64,000 nt of DNA from Ilyonectria destructans (taxonomy: Eukaryota > Ascomycota > Sordariomycetes > Hypocreales > Nectriaceae), in contig JAHEWK010000018.1 of assembly GCA_020740775.1 (NCBI GenBank), positions 744,001-808,000 on the forward strand. The letters are read 5' to 3'. Position 1 is the stretch's first letter. Every line of letters starts with the position of its first letter. The notes below the pieces were generated by a model, which was given only the letters and a program-made list of their open reading frames with translations, had not been told where the DNA came from and made no database searches. Shown in pieces: positions 44,224 to 55,716 of the stretch. A program made the translations under genes and the position numbers.

Positions 44224-45539
44224 TCATGAACCTGTGAAGCCAATAATCAGCATATCAATTCTCTTCAAGGGACAGGGTAAATCATACATAACAAGACACA
44301 TGGCCCCCTCTAGATAATCGCTCTGCCCATCACGGCATACCTCTGCGAGCAAAAGCGTTCCAAGGAAGATGGAAATCGTTTCCGGTGTTGGAAAGTGCAA
44401 TGTCATGGGGGATTTCGATTGAATTGCCCACGAAAACAGGACCAGGACAGGGGTTACAAACAGAGCCACGTGCATGCTTCGGCTGATTGCAAAGTCCATG
44501 GCCTTTGGCATCTTATTCTGGTAGGCAGCCACGATTGCGTCCAGCCGAGATGGACCATCCGTTGCAAGGGGAAGAAGAACGAAACTCGCCATCCGATCAC
44601 TGATGAAACGGGTATCTGATGCAGCGTCAAGTGTTCTTACCAGAAAGTAAGCAGACAGCGACGTCAGAGCAAGATTTCCGACGAGGAGTATTGCTTCGGC
44701 CATGCCAATCCAGAAGAGTTCTGCCATTGGTCGGTTACTCAACGCGTCAAACGGATCCATGAAAAGAGCTCTGTGTGATCTGAGCCTGTAGTGCAGATAA
44801 GTTGCGAATAGTACGAGAAGAGCTATGGACACTGAATGAGATACCCTCACGAGCGCCTCTTCGCAATCATCGTCCACTCTGCATTGCGCCTCGGAGAGGG
44901 CTGATGGAACAACGAGGGCACTCGATGCGACGATCATCAGGGAAGATGTTGTGGACGCATAGGATGTGCTGAAATTGGATTCTGAGTGGCGGATGCCAGC
45001 GATGAAAAAACACCATCCAATAACCTTGGCAAGTTAATAAGCCCAAACGAAAGGAAAAGGAAATGAAGCTCACGAGAAGAAGGTTGGCTAATACGCTGCC
45101 GAGAATACATGATTGAATAACACGGATGGCATTGTTTTGAATGGCTGCCATGCCAACCTCATTCATGTTAGTATATAGATCATTATGCTCTAGTAAGACT
45201 CACGATGAGTAACGGCGCATTGTCAAAAGTGGCATACAACAGTCCTCCTCCCACGGGTCCCAGGACAGCCGATAACCGGCCTAGCCTGCGCTTGTTTAGC
45301 CTGGACAGTGATGCGATGGCAAGGAAATTTAAATTGAAGACCAGTGTTGGAGATTTATCCAGGAAGCCAGCGGTTATCCCCAGGGGGGCAAAGACGATAA
45401 GAATATTGATGTAGCTGATGGGTTTGAACATTTGCATACAACTTCGTAAACATTGCCGGCTGGGACGAGGGCTTTGGTCAGATGAGAGCAGAGAAGATCT
45501 CTCGTCTGCATGTTCGTAGGGCATGGGAAGCGCATCCAT
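44224..45539 (-). CDS. Divergent CAX-family (Ca2+/H+ antiporter-like) protein, 406 aa
   Basis: Membrane protein of the cation/proton exchanger family. Exons read leftwards: 45539-45204, 45157-45074 and 45024-44224 (1221 nt). Family marks: YINILIVFAPLGITAGFLDK at the first helix, GGLLYATFDNAPLLIVGMAA in the c-1 repeat, IRVIQSCILGSVLANLLLVI and CFFIAGIRHSESNFSTSYAS. The second half has LLVLFATYLHYRLRSHRALF, then MHVALFVTPVLVLFSWAI and LEGAMCLVMYDL. In functional CAX proteins the c-1 and c-2 repeats read GNAVELI and GNAAEHA, with essential Glu. Here they are DNAPLLI and TDGPSRLDAI, so both acidic residues are gone. The fold seems kept but ion exchange by the known mechanism is unlikely. It is divergent from the RTG2-like gene. 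Confidence 0.85.
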
Positions 45540-46353
45540 TGCGCAGCTCTTGGAATCCTCGGCGATCCGTAGTTGGTTCTGTTATTTCGGCTATGGGTCA
45601 GGGGTTTGCGCATTGCCTCTTTTGAAGGCCAACGAACCCCCTTCAACACCCGGTGCGCTCAGTGGATAATACAATAACCCCCCATCGTGAAGATTTGAGA
45701 GATACACAGGTGCCTGAGGAAGGAAACGTCACATGCATGCTCCTACAAATTGTCACAGTTGCATAGAATGGTCTAGACTGTGGTGTACCTCGTACACGCA
45801 CTGTTACTGTTCGGGGACCTTTGCTTTGTCTCCGCAAGCCACAGCTAGTGTCTCACTCGAAGCCACCAATCTTCTATTGTAGAAAGGCCCGAGGTGAATG
45901 CAATACCGGAGTCTATTTGTGCCATTCGGTAAGCTCGCCGAGCTGAACGGGGGTTGACTTTCCTAGCGTAGCTCTGAGACAGGGAGAAAAAACTTGGTAG
46001 GATTGAGTTACTTGTACCTCTTACTGTGGCGTAGCTGAAATCGACATTCCTGTTCCAGTGAAAATACAATGCGATGAATGAATGACACAGCAGCAGAATT
46101 ATTGCGTCATTCTTGTCGGGTGACATGTAGTAGCAGCAACTCAAATTCTGGCGGCTGAGCTTTGGCTGAACCATCCCGTGAATGTCAGCCAGACGGCAGG
46201 ACGGCTCCAGCCTCCGGTAGCGCCTCGATGCAATAATACCCGTGAAGTGGAATACTACATGAAATACTGTATGCAAAAGCAGCCGGGAAAGTCTCACGTC
46301 AACACCAGAACGATACACATCCAAAATCCAAATCGAAATCAAGCAGCACAAAC
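45540..46353. promoter_or_regulatory. Divergent intergenic region, CAX-like / RTG2-like promoters
   Basis: 814 bp between two divergently read starts. Long open frames on the minus strand (45845-46498) run into the RTG2-like coding region and lack family features, so they were not accepted. A C/A-rich leader (ATCCAAAATCCAAATCG) precedes the ATG at 46354. Confidence 0.5.
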
Positions 46354-48301
46354 ATGGATTTCTCCGACTTTGAAGAGACAGACGACATATTTTCTGGCGA
46401 TGAGGAGGACATGGTACCGGAGCCTGGACCCAGCGCACCATTCCAGCGATGCGACCATCTACCGTGTGCTCATCCGATGGGCGGCGTGCTGCCTCCATGG
46501 CTTGGTCATGGAGGCAAGCTTGTCGGGGTTGTCGATGTGGGGAGGTGAGTTCTTGGTGTCTAATTGACCTGAATTCGGCTGCTAAACTACTAGCAATGGC
46601 ATCCGATTCTCCATTTCGGAGCTCTCCTCTGCACTTGCCCGCATCCTCCCGACCGTTCTAGTCTATCGATCGTCCATCTCGCTGTACGATACCCAGTTCG
46701 ACCCTCAAACAGGCAAGCGCATTCCGATTCCCGCCCATATCATTGACTCTGTCTGCACCGTTCTGGACCGCTTTGTCGTGATATGTGAAGATATTGGAGT
46801 TAAACAAGAGGATATCCATGTTGTGGCGACAGAAGCGACCCGTACTGCTTTGAACTCTGCTGCTTTCATCAAGGCAATAAAAGAGAAGACAGGGCTAAGT
46901 CTCAAACTCCTGCCCAAGGAAGAGGAAGGCCAGATTGGAGCGCTTGGTATTGCCAGCGGATTCTCGAACATGGCCGGGCTAGTCATGGATTTGGGAGGAG
47001 GCAGCACCCAAATATCATGGATGATCAGCCAGGGAGGCGAAATCAGGACAAGCCCACACGGAAGCTTCAGTTTTCCCTACGGAGCGGCTGCATTGACGAA
47101 GGTACTACACGATATCCAGCACGGCAAGAAAAAGGAGGACAAGGAAGCAGCTGTGAAGCAATTCCGGACGGAGATGATTAAGAATTTCAGGGATGCATAT
47201 CATCGCCTGCAGGTCCCAAGAGAATTGGTCGAGACAGCCCAAAGAGAAGGTGGGTTCCAGATCTATCTTTCCGGAGGTGGATTCCGCGGCTGGGGGTATT
47301 TGCTGCTTTACCTAAATCAGTCGGGAGAGGAGCAATACCCCATCTCAATCATCAACGGGTATACTGCCGGACGAAAACAATTCGAGGATACCGACACCAT
47401 TGAAAAGATTGCCAAGGCTGCCAAAACCGTCTTTCGAATTTCGGATCGCCGGCGCTCTCAGGTTCCCGCCGTGGCTTTTCTCGTCAATGTGCTCGCCGAA
47501 GCTATTCCCAACGGCATCAAAGAAGCACACTTCTGCCAAGGCGGTGTGCGTGAAGGATACCTCTTCAAGCAACTTCCGATTGCAGTCCGACAACAGTCTC
47601 CATTAGAAGTAGCCACGAACTACTTTGCGCCAGACTCGCGGATCGCACTTCAGCAATTGCTCAAGAGTGCCATCCCAGCCCCATCGGCGACGAAGCGCTT
47701 CCCAGAAGCGTTCGGCCTTAATACTATTGAATCGTTTGCGAATACAATGTATGTGCACATGTTCATGTCGAAGGAAACGGCGTCCACGACAGCATTGTAT
47801 TCGACAAGCGTCGGACTGATGTCTACCATCCACGGCGTATCACATCGAGATCGAGCCCGGCTTGCGTTGATGTTGGAGTCACGATATCAGGGAGAACTGC
47901 CACCTCGCGAGCTTGCGTTCCGTGAGTTGTTGCGAAAGCTCATCACCCCAGAGGAAGTCTGGTGGGCTTCGTATCTCGGCAGAGTTGGTTACTTAGTGAC
48001 CATGCTATATCCAGGCGGAAAGATCCACAAGTCATATCCCAGGGTGGTGTTTTCATCCCAGTGGTCGTGGAACCTTGGTAAGGATAAGAATAAAGAGGGT
48101 TTGTTGCTTACAATCTCTCTGCAAAGGACCCAGGAAGATAAGGCCAAGATCAAGGAGACCCTCCAAGGGCTAGTTAGAGCAATTGAGAAGGTGGGTAAGA
48201 AGAAGAACTGGATTGAAATACCAAAGGAAGATCCCTGGGGGTTAAAAGTAAAGGTTGAGATTGTCGAGGAAGGAATTCTGGAAGATGTGGAGATAGTTTA
48301 G
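46354..48301 (+). CDS. RTG2: Ppx/GppA-family retrograde regulator RTG2-like, 632 aa
   Basis: Cytosolic ATP-binding protein of the Ppx/GppA exopolyphosphatase family. Yeast RTG2 relays mitochondrial state to the RTG1/RTG3 factors. Exons 46354-46544 and 46594-48301, with a 49 bp intron inside the first phosphate-binding loop; joined it reads VGVVDVGSNGIRFSI (about residues 57-71). The second loop is VMDLGGGSTQISWM (about 193-206). Between them is ICEDIGVKQEDIHVVATEAT, and after them YLSGGGFRGWGYLLLY and the HD-like helical half with NGIKEAHFCQGGVREGYLF. The acidic N terminus (MDFSDFEETDDIFSGDEED) is longer than in yeast. The length is slightly above the 588 aa of yeast Rtg2. Orthology in function is inferred from the fungal single-family context, not shown. 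Confidence 0.93.
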
Positions 48302-48738
48302 TTAATTTAAAGAGTATAGACTATATTCTCCTCCGAGCAGACTATCACAACCGTGGGGATGCAGTGTGGCACCCACGCTTGCATTATCGTCAACTCTGAC
48401 GTGCACCGCCTTTGTGCAATCGCCATCTTTAATCCCCTAAATGTGAAGACGCCCGAATCCTGTGTGGACTTTCCTTCAAGACTCATCTAGAACATGCGTG
48501 GAATGGGGAAAAAAACCTGGCTCTTCTCGGTATTTGCATCGGTTTGTCGACCCGGACTGTTTCGGGAGTTGGGATATGGGCTATGTGGCCCCTGAGCTGG
48601 CATGTCCACTACATCAACGCGCTCTTCTAGATTCAATAGGATGGAAGAAAAAGATGAAGTTTGCCATTTCAGTTTGACTTTAAACTAGCCATGATCATAT
48701 CCGTGATAATATACAACGCTTTTTATGCGACTCTACCC
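48302..48738. other. Convergent 3' spacer, nothing recognised
   Basis: 437 bp between the stops of the RTG2-like gene and the dehydrogenase. A 71-codon frame (48462-48677) has no support. Confidence 0.5.
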
Positions 48739-49830
48739 TTACAGTCGGCTTGGCTTAATCAGGTGAACATTGACAGGAGAAATAGCCTTGCCAGTCTTCT
48801 CAAAGGACAGGATATTCTCCATGCCCAGCTTCTCGAAGCCAATGTGCGAGTCCAATGAAGCACCCGCGTTGTGGGACAGAAGCTCGACGTTCTTCATCTT
48901 GACGAGCTCGGGGCTGATGTGAGGCTCGTTCTCGAAGACATCGAGACCGGCGGCAGAAAGGTGACCGCTCTGTAGAACCTCGACTAGGTCGGCTTCGTTG
49001 ATGAGCTTGCCACGCGCAATATTGACCAGTCGGGCGCCCTTCTTCATCTTTGCCAGACCGGTTTTGCTGAGGAGAGCCTCGCCGGCGAATGGAGTCGCAA
49101 CCAGGACACAGTCGGCCTCGGCTAGAAGAGTGTCGGAGCTCTTGTGGAAGACAGCTTCGAGAGGACCCTCGACGTCCTTGGGAGCCTGTACGACGTCGTT
49201 GTACAGGATCTTCATGTCAAGAGCCTTGTAGGCCTTCTCCGCGATGCGGCGTCCAATACGGCCAAAGCCAATGATTCCCAGGCTGAAGCCCTGCGGGTTC
49301 CGGGAAACGGGCGCCAGGTTGCGGTTGGCATCCACGAACTGGTCCTTGTCGCCTGACCTCGCGGCAACGGCGGACCAGGATAGCAGGCGGAAGGTAGAGA
49401 TGATGAGCCAAATGGCGGCGTCAGCTACCGACTCGGTGCAGGCGGCGGCAGCGTTACAGTAGACAATTCCTACGTCGATAATCAGAATGGTTCAAGAACA
49501 ACAATTGAGAGCAGGAGATTTACCTCGGCGGGCGAGAGCCTCGGTGTCAACCCAGTCAAAACCCGCCCCGGCGCTGGCATAGATCTTGCACGACGCGGGC
49601 AGCAGCGAGACCAATTCGGTGTCCCAGTTGCCCATCTCGCCTCCCGTGTTCCAGAACGGGCGGTAGATGGCCATAAAGTCGCCAAAGGCCTTGGTCTTCA
49701 GGGCCTGGATGAACTCGGCGCGCGACATGCTGTAGGAGCGGCGCACGTCGAACTTGGCCTCGAACTCCTTGTAGAGGTCATGGTTCCAGCGGATGTCGTC
49801 GCCGAGCTGCAGGACGATGGGCTTGGTCAT
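48739..49830 (-). CDS. D-isomer-specific 2-hydroxyacid dehydrogenase, 345 aa
   Basis: NAD(P)-dependent reduction of 2-keto acids (glyoxylate, hydroxypyruvate or aryl 2-ketoacids) to D-2-hydroxyacids. Exons read leftwards: 49830-49524 and 49469-48739, with a 54 bp intron. The substrate domain includes IYASAGAGFDWVDTEALARR. The Rossmann motif is LGIIGFGRIGRRIAEKAY (about 163-180). LVNIARGKLINEADLVEVLQ carries the catalytic Arg region, AAGLDVFENEP the catalytic Glu, and LLSHNAGASLDSH the catalytic His. The VADAAIWLIISTFR helix is family-typical. The branch resembles fungal mandelate/hydroxypyruvate-type dehydrogenases. No organelle signal is obvious. Confidence 0.94.
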
Positions 49831-50779
49831 TGTGACGGTGTTGATGGCTACGAGACGGGTGGGAGAAGAGACAATTGGGCCGAGATGAGTCCAGTTGAAC
49901 AGTTGAACGTGGAGTAACTTTGTAAGGGGCTACGATGAATAAATACTGATCATGCCACTCAATGAAGCCCAGCTGCTTCACCGTTGTATTCTGTACGGAT
50001 TGTCTGCCGAGTCGCGGGCGCCGGATCGAGAAACCCGACGCCTGGGAAAAGCAATTCTGTCCGAACGACGCCATGATTGGCTTCAATTCCTCAATGGCCC
50101 ACTCCCAGACTGTGGGGGTACGCGCTAGATTCGGGCTTCTTTCCGAGCGGAGGCGGAACGCATCGACTTTGGGCTCGTGACGATCGAATCACCTTCAAGA
50201 TTCGGGCGAGACGCAGACGTCGCAGAGCCGCCCGGGCGAATGGGCGAATGGGATTCATAGTGAGTACTAATTGAAGTCTTCTCAGAGAGAAAGACTACTG
50301 CGGCCTTCTCCCGAGGGGTTGGCTACGCTTTAAATAGTGTCGACTTGGTTTGCGGGGCCCCGGATGAGTGAACGCACTGATTGCCGAGAGGTCGATTCTG
50401 CAACATTATCACTCAAGATTTCCTCTGGTTGCTATTCTAACATATTGAAGGCCATCAGATGCCTTGATCAGCTTCTTAGCCAGTCGCATTCGCCTGAGCA
50501 GCTCAGAACTGGCCCTCGTACATCCCGAACTAAATTGATGGCCATCGCTCCAAGTTTTGTACTCCCAACACACCGACAACCAGCTACACGAAATAATTTC
50601 ACTCCTCCCAAGCCAACACCAACCAGTGAGAGCTCTGATCTGTATGTTCAGTGTCGGCGCCCCTGATCCACTTGCTGCTACCAACGAAGATGTCGTCCTG
50701 CATTCAGGCTGCACAATACCCCAGGTGTACGACACAATGCAAACAAGATGATGCAGCCCACTCCTGATAAAAATACCGC
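49831..50779. other. Intergenic, 0.9 kb, nothing recognised
   Basis: Promoter of the dehydrogenase on the left and 3' flank of the MFS gene on the right. A long frame 51371-50409 (-) overlaps the MFS exon in another frame and is a shadow. Confidence 0.5.
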
Positions 50780-52346
50780 CTAATCCTTCTTTTGAATCCG
50801 GGGAAAACTCAACCATACCAATCCGACTACAACAATCAAGGCCACGATAATAGGCTGCAACACCGCAACACCCTTGCTTGCGGCAATCGCACCAATTGCA
50901 AACGGAAACACCGTGCCGCCGGTACCTCCCATGGCCATGGCAAATCCAATGGCACTCACATGGATATGCTTGGGGAGCAACTTGGCCGTCACCATGACCG
51001 CTCCGGGGAACATGGGGCCCAAGAAGAAGCCCAGGAAAGCAACGGCAACGGCGGACACGATAAACTTGGGGACAAGCCAAAATAGAAGCTGGAGGCCAAT
51101 GCACAGGACGAGATATATCGTGATGCACACCCGCTCGCCGTACCGCTCGGTGACAAACCCGAGCACAGCACGCCCCAGAGCCTGACCTGCCCAGAAGCCA
51201 GAGACGGACGCTCCTGATGCATACGGGGAAGCGTTTCGCACTCGAAGCATAAAGGTCACGATCCATCCACCCAAACCAACTAAACGCGACTATTAGATTA
51301 ATGTGTTCAGGCTGAGAGCTAGGAGACTTACCCTCGACACCCATGTACGCGAAGAAGAAAAGCGAAGCCAACCAAGTGACTTTCGACTTGAGGGCCTCTC
51401 TCGTGCCAGCTCCCGAAGATTCATGTGCGTGTTCGGCATTGTAGACGGCTCCCGTCTTGTGCCAGAAGTTGATACTGAGGCCGATGAGCTCGACAACTGC
51501 AATCCCGACCTATGATGATATTAGCGCACCTCCCTCATAGGTGGTGCAAGATTTATTACCATGATGTAGTAGTACGTGTACCAAGGCAAATCATATGTGA
51601 CCACCAGTGAAGTAGCAGTAAGGGGAGCAATCAAAGCGCCGATGGAATAACAAGCGTGCATGAAACCCTGGATGGTGTTGGCCTTGTCCATGTTACCAAC
51701 CCACGCACAGAAGCACGCGTCGCACAGGCCGTTACCGAAGCCGCTGATCATGTTGCAGATAACCAGGACGGGGTATGGCGGGTGAGCGGCCAGGGCGGCA
51801 AAGGTGATGAGGTGGCATATCGGGCCCATAATGGCAACTCCGCGTTGGCCGAATCTGACGTGGATGCGGGCATTGGTGAATGCGGCGATGGAGTAGCCCG
51901 CGAAGGGGGTGAGGAAGATGAGAGAAACGACGGTGTAACTCAGGTCGTAGTAGGTTTCGAGCTATCAAATTATGAGTACGTATCACGGTGAGTGTTGTGA
52001 ATGGGTAGCGCGTACGTATGGGATCAGAGCCTGGAGAATGTCAGCTTTGAAGTATCACAAAGTATCAACGGAGTCGTCATACGCCAACAGCAGCATCATT
52101 CATTCCAGCAACGATAAAGGTCAAAAAAGCAAACCCAAGCTTTGGAGCATTGCCCTTTGGGTAATTCCATCTCTCCAGCTGGGTTTGGGCATTTAGCGGT
52201 GGCACATCGGCGAGGGCATTTTCCACGGCGGGCTGGTCGTCGGCAGTCGACTCGCCGAGACCCTTGCCTGAGCTCAATGGACGGAGGTGAATAGCCTCCA
52301 GTTGAGAGATGTGCGTGCCATTCTGGGTAGTCGTTACAGTCGCCAT
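50780..52346 (-). CDS. MFS transporter (fucose permease/BSC6-like), 452 aa
   Basis: Membrane carrier. Five exons read leftwards: 52346-52083, 52030-52016, 51961-51560, 51509-51332 and 51279-50780 (1359 nt). Exon 2 is a 15 bp microexon encoding ALIPY. Without it, helix 1 (FAFLTFIVAGMNDAAVG) would not connect in frame to LETYYDLSYTVVSLIFLTPF. Later marks are CNMISGFGNGLCDACFCAWV, MHACYSIGALIAPLTATSLV, FFAYMGVEVGLGGWIVTFML and GRAVLGFVTERYGERVCI. These match the fucose-permease-like fungal MFS group (Bsc6/YOR378-related names are used for some). About twelve helices; the N-terminal 68 residues are polar. Substrate unknown, possibly a sugar or acid. It runs in the same direction as the dehydrogenase gene 0.95 kb away. 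Confidence 0.9.
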
Positions 52347-54086
52347 GGCAGTGTGTGAATTGCCAGAGCGATAAGTAGTGAGCGGAAAACGTGGTTCGGC
52401 TCATTGTCAACAATATATCATCCCCAATCGGTGACTCGGCCCGGTGAGCCGATGAGGGAGAAGATCATCTCGCGGACTGTCGCTGTTAACGCTTCAGTTA
52501 AGATTGTAGGTGGATCATGCCAAGAGCACTCGAGGAGATACATTAGTTCGCACACTTATTTGGCTCGCAATCAAAGTATCAGAAGCTCGTATTGGCCCCA
52601 TCCATACCTTAAGCCTTATCTAAGCTACTCCTCCGAAGCTCAACCGGAGACGCGCGGAGCTGCTTTCCGAGGAATAGCCTAATGTTAGGGAATTGTTGTC
52701 CGAACTTATCCCCGAATATTTCCCCGGACCTACCCTACGTCAGAAGAGGGCGTAATGTATGTAGAAGGCGTCAAAAGCTGGGACAGGCGTCGCGAGATGA
52801 ATCTGGCCTGCGGAAGTTGCCTTTGGTTACAATATCGATGTTTCTGTTATATCGAATGTAGCCATTCTTGTCGATTGTGTAACATCCCGTCATTTCTCTG
52901 CCACAATTGCCAACCTGCAAAGTCTTGGAGTACGAGAGGTTTGCTACCTGGTTGGTTGTAGGCATTATTCCGGAGCGTTTTGTGTTACACCACACCGTTC
53001 CTATTATTTTCTTTTGCATCCACGTCGGCCTTGTGAAATATAGACTTTATGCTCTTACAAGATGACACAGACAACTGGCCTTCATCGTCATGTTATGCTC
53101 TCTAAATGAGTAATTCAGATGAGTAACGTAAGTGCGGGGTCGGCCATTGAATGGATCAACTAAGCATTGATGATCGTTTCACACAGACTGCCAGACGCAG
53201 CTGTGCAATTAGGATAAAGAAGTCCATTTGCTCTAGCACCCTGGTCAATCGCATGGCTCAGCGGGGTGAGCCAGGCATTCATGTAGGCCCTGGTGGTGGC
53301 CTCTAATGTATGAATAGGCGTGTGAGACCGGCTGCTTTTGCTATTTCCTATTACCTAGCTGCGTACGTTAGGACGCGACCGCGATGCGAAAGATTGTTTT
53401 AGTCTCGCGTGGAATAACACACAGTCAGAGCTGTAGAAATGGTTTCAGCTACATCCACTAAATTTTAAACATATACCACCACCCACCGTATTTGGTTGCC
53501 TCGAGCAGGGCAGTGACAGCATGTTCTGACCAAGCTTGCCTAGTGGCCAGCCTTTATTTTCAGCTCTATTTTATCAATGCGCGTGGCTGCGTCCTAGAGG
53601 AGTGGCGCACTTTGCTAAGCTGGTCAATTGTCCAGCTTTCCACTGCGTAGTCTAACTATTAGGCCACAAGCCGCTTTAACCATGCCGTGTTACCCGTGTG
53701 CGCCTACGAGAATGGGTTCACCGACATTCAATAAGCACTTAGAAAATGAGGCGCTACTGTGGCGTCGCCGGATCTCCAAGAGATGTCATCGCTCTGGATC
53801 ACCACCTACCAACGAGATGGGCCTTTCAAGTCTAGATGGGCCCTTTTAGGTCTAGAACATGAGGCTGAGCTGTGGCGTCACTAAAATGCCAGCAAATGCG
53901 ACAATTCCGTGTGGTCACGGCCTCTGTTTATCGTCGTTTCCTTAGTCCAATCTAGGTAGATGCGTCTTAAAGGCTAGCCACCGCCCACCTGATTATTCCT
54001 CAGGGCGGAGGATGTCGTCTTGACGAAACTCTTCAAGTCCAGTGAAACACGCATCCATCCGCGTCTTCGGTCACGCCCATTCCAAG
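52347..54086. other. Intergenic, 1.7 kb, with degenerate short repeats
   Basis: Divergent region between the MFS carrier and the secreted HExxH protein. At 53600-53880 several degenerate repeats occur. One is the 22 bp near-palindrome AAGCTGGTCAATTGTCCAGC at 53617-53638. Two are copies of GAGGC..CTGTGGCGTC near 53747 and 53862. The last is a 20 bp doublet, GGGCCTTTCAAGTCTAGAT / GGGCCCTTTTAGGTCTAGAA, at 53819-53858. They could be remnants of a small non-autonomous transposon. No gene was seen. Confidence 0.45.
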
Positions 54087-55716
54087 ATGCATTCCTATCT
54101 TCTCTCCTTGTTGTCCTTTGCCGCCTTGGCGGAGGCGCAGTGGCAGAGTTGTGCAAAGCCTTGGGCGCCGGGGATTAAACCCGGCAAAAGCTTCACCATT
54201 GACGCTCAGTGCCACCTCTTTCCGGGCTATCCCAAGAAATTTGGCAAGACAAAGGTCACCGTGTCCTACACCGAGAAATGGATCGCCTCCGGAGCCAGGC
54301 CGGAGCAAGTGGCAACGGTGCTTGAGAAGACCCTCGACGACAGCATAACCAAGTACAGCGAGTTCGCCACGCTTCCGAAAGAGGTCATCGTCATCATCAC
54401 ACCCGCGGTCGACGGAACTACCCTCGCCGAGACCATCTACCCAGAACAAAGGAAGTCGCCTTGCCAGATCCAGACATTCAAACAATGGAGCCACGAAGCA
54501 GCAGGTGCAGACGTTCCTCGAGCCTTGCAAGCAATCGCGCACGAGCTGTACCACTGCATCCAGCTCCTTGAGCTGGGGGATGTACAGGACCCTCATTGGG
54601 TTCTTGACGGATCCGCAAACTACTTTAGCAACGTCGTCTATCCAGCTACGAACATGGAATGGCCCAGCAATGGTTACAGCTACAAGCCTGACTCGCCGAT
54701 ATACGCCCAGCCCGGATTAGACGCTTACGGGACTAGCATATTCTTCCAATCTCTAGAAGCGACAAAGGGTCTCAATTATATCAATGAGTGGGTGCTAGTA
54801 ACAGATCCGACACCCGCCAAGCTGGAGAGGAGGCGTCTCTCAACGCTACCGAGCTTCACCGATCTATTTTTCTTGTTCGCCAAGCAGTATTCGCTCCAGT
54901 CTATCATAGACACTAGTGGAGTTCCCATCCCCGGCCTACCGAAGATCGAACCACACAGTGCCAAAGTCACGTTCAATAAGGCGGGAACTACTGGTACTGC
55001 GACGCTCAAAGTTGTCCCATTCACGATTCACGTCTTTAAGCTCACGCTCAAGGCCGGCCACCCGGCCGTGATCTACTCAGCTGCCGACAGTGAGCAGCGA
55101 CTGGCTTATCGGGACCCCAGCAACTCGGAGTGGACCAAGATGCCAAGTGGCCCGCCATCAGGATCTGCGGGAGAAGTGGATTGCCACGACGAAGGTTCTA
55201 CCCAGACAATTCTCGTCTTATTCGCGTCCACCGCAGACGCCAAAAGTGATACAGTAAAAATTACCATCAAACGTCAACCTAAAGAAAAGTGCAAGAAGAA
55301 GGGACCTGGTGGATTTGTCCTCTATCCCCTGTTTAACGAGAAGACGTCCGGTGCTGTCTGTCCGAAGGGGACACATTTTTCTTCCGTCGCGGCCTGGTGC
55401 TGCCCTGAAGGGATGGAGTTGGATCTGACTGTCGCGTCAGAAGTCAGCATTTGCTGTCCCACTTGTAGGTTGCTCATTTTCCAGGTTCTGGATGTGTCAG
55501 CTAATGGAAACAGCGGCGGACTGCAGTAAAGCCATCATTCCTGATCACCTCAGATGTGCGGATCCCAACTGGGTGCTTTGGTCGCAAGACTTCAGACAGG
55601 TCGGATGCTGCATGAAGGGCTACGTCCCGACCTCTCAACGGTACTGTGTGACGGATACCAGTCAGCGCGGACCTAGATTTTCGGAGGTGGGTTCATCTGA
55701 AATATGCACTACGTGA
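54087..55716 (+). CDS. Secreted HExxH (putative zincin) protein with Cys-rich tail, 526 aa
   Basis: Probable secreted metallopeptidase-like protein of unknown family. The ATG at 54087 starts a clean signal peptide (MHSYLLSLLSFAALAEA); an upstream in-frame ATG at 54042 would spoil it. At about residues 151-156 is AHELYHC, a zinc-binding HExxH motif, followed by LLELGDVQDPHWVLDGSANY. That spacing recalls the second helix of gluzincins, where a Glu supplies the third ligand; here the likely position is Asp. The middle is beta-rich. The C-terminal 110 residues hold many cysteines (WCCPEG, SICCPTC, QVGCCMKGY). One 49 bp intron (55465-55513) joins PTS to ADCSKA. The last residues are uncertain: a donor at GAG|GTGGGT (about 55686) would give a different short tail. 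Substrate unknown. Confidence 0.75.

Noticed and set aside
45845..46498. 217-codon minus frame between the CAX-like and RTG2-like genes
   Set aside because: Overlaps the RTG2-like exon in antisense and has no family features.
50409..51371. 320-codon minus frame across the MFS exon and 3' flank
   Set aside because: Shadow frame, Cys/Arg-rich, ignores the clear splice at 51280-51331.
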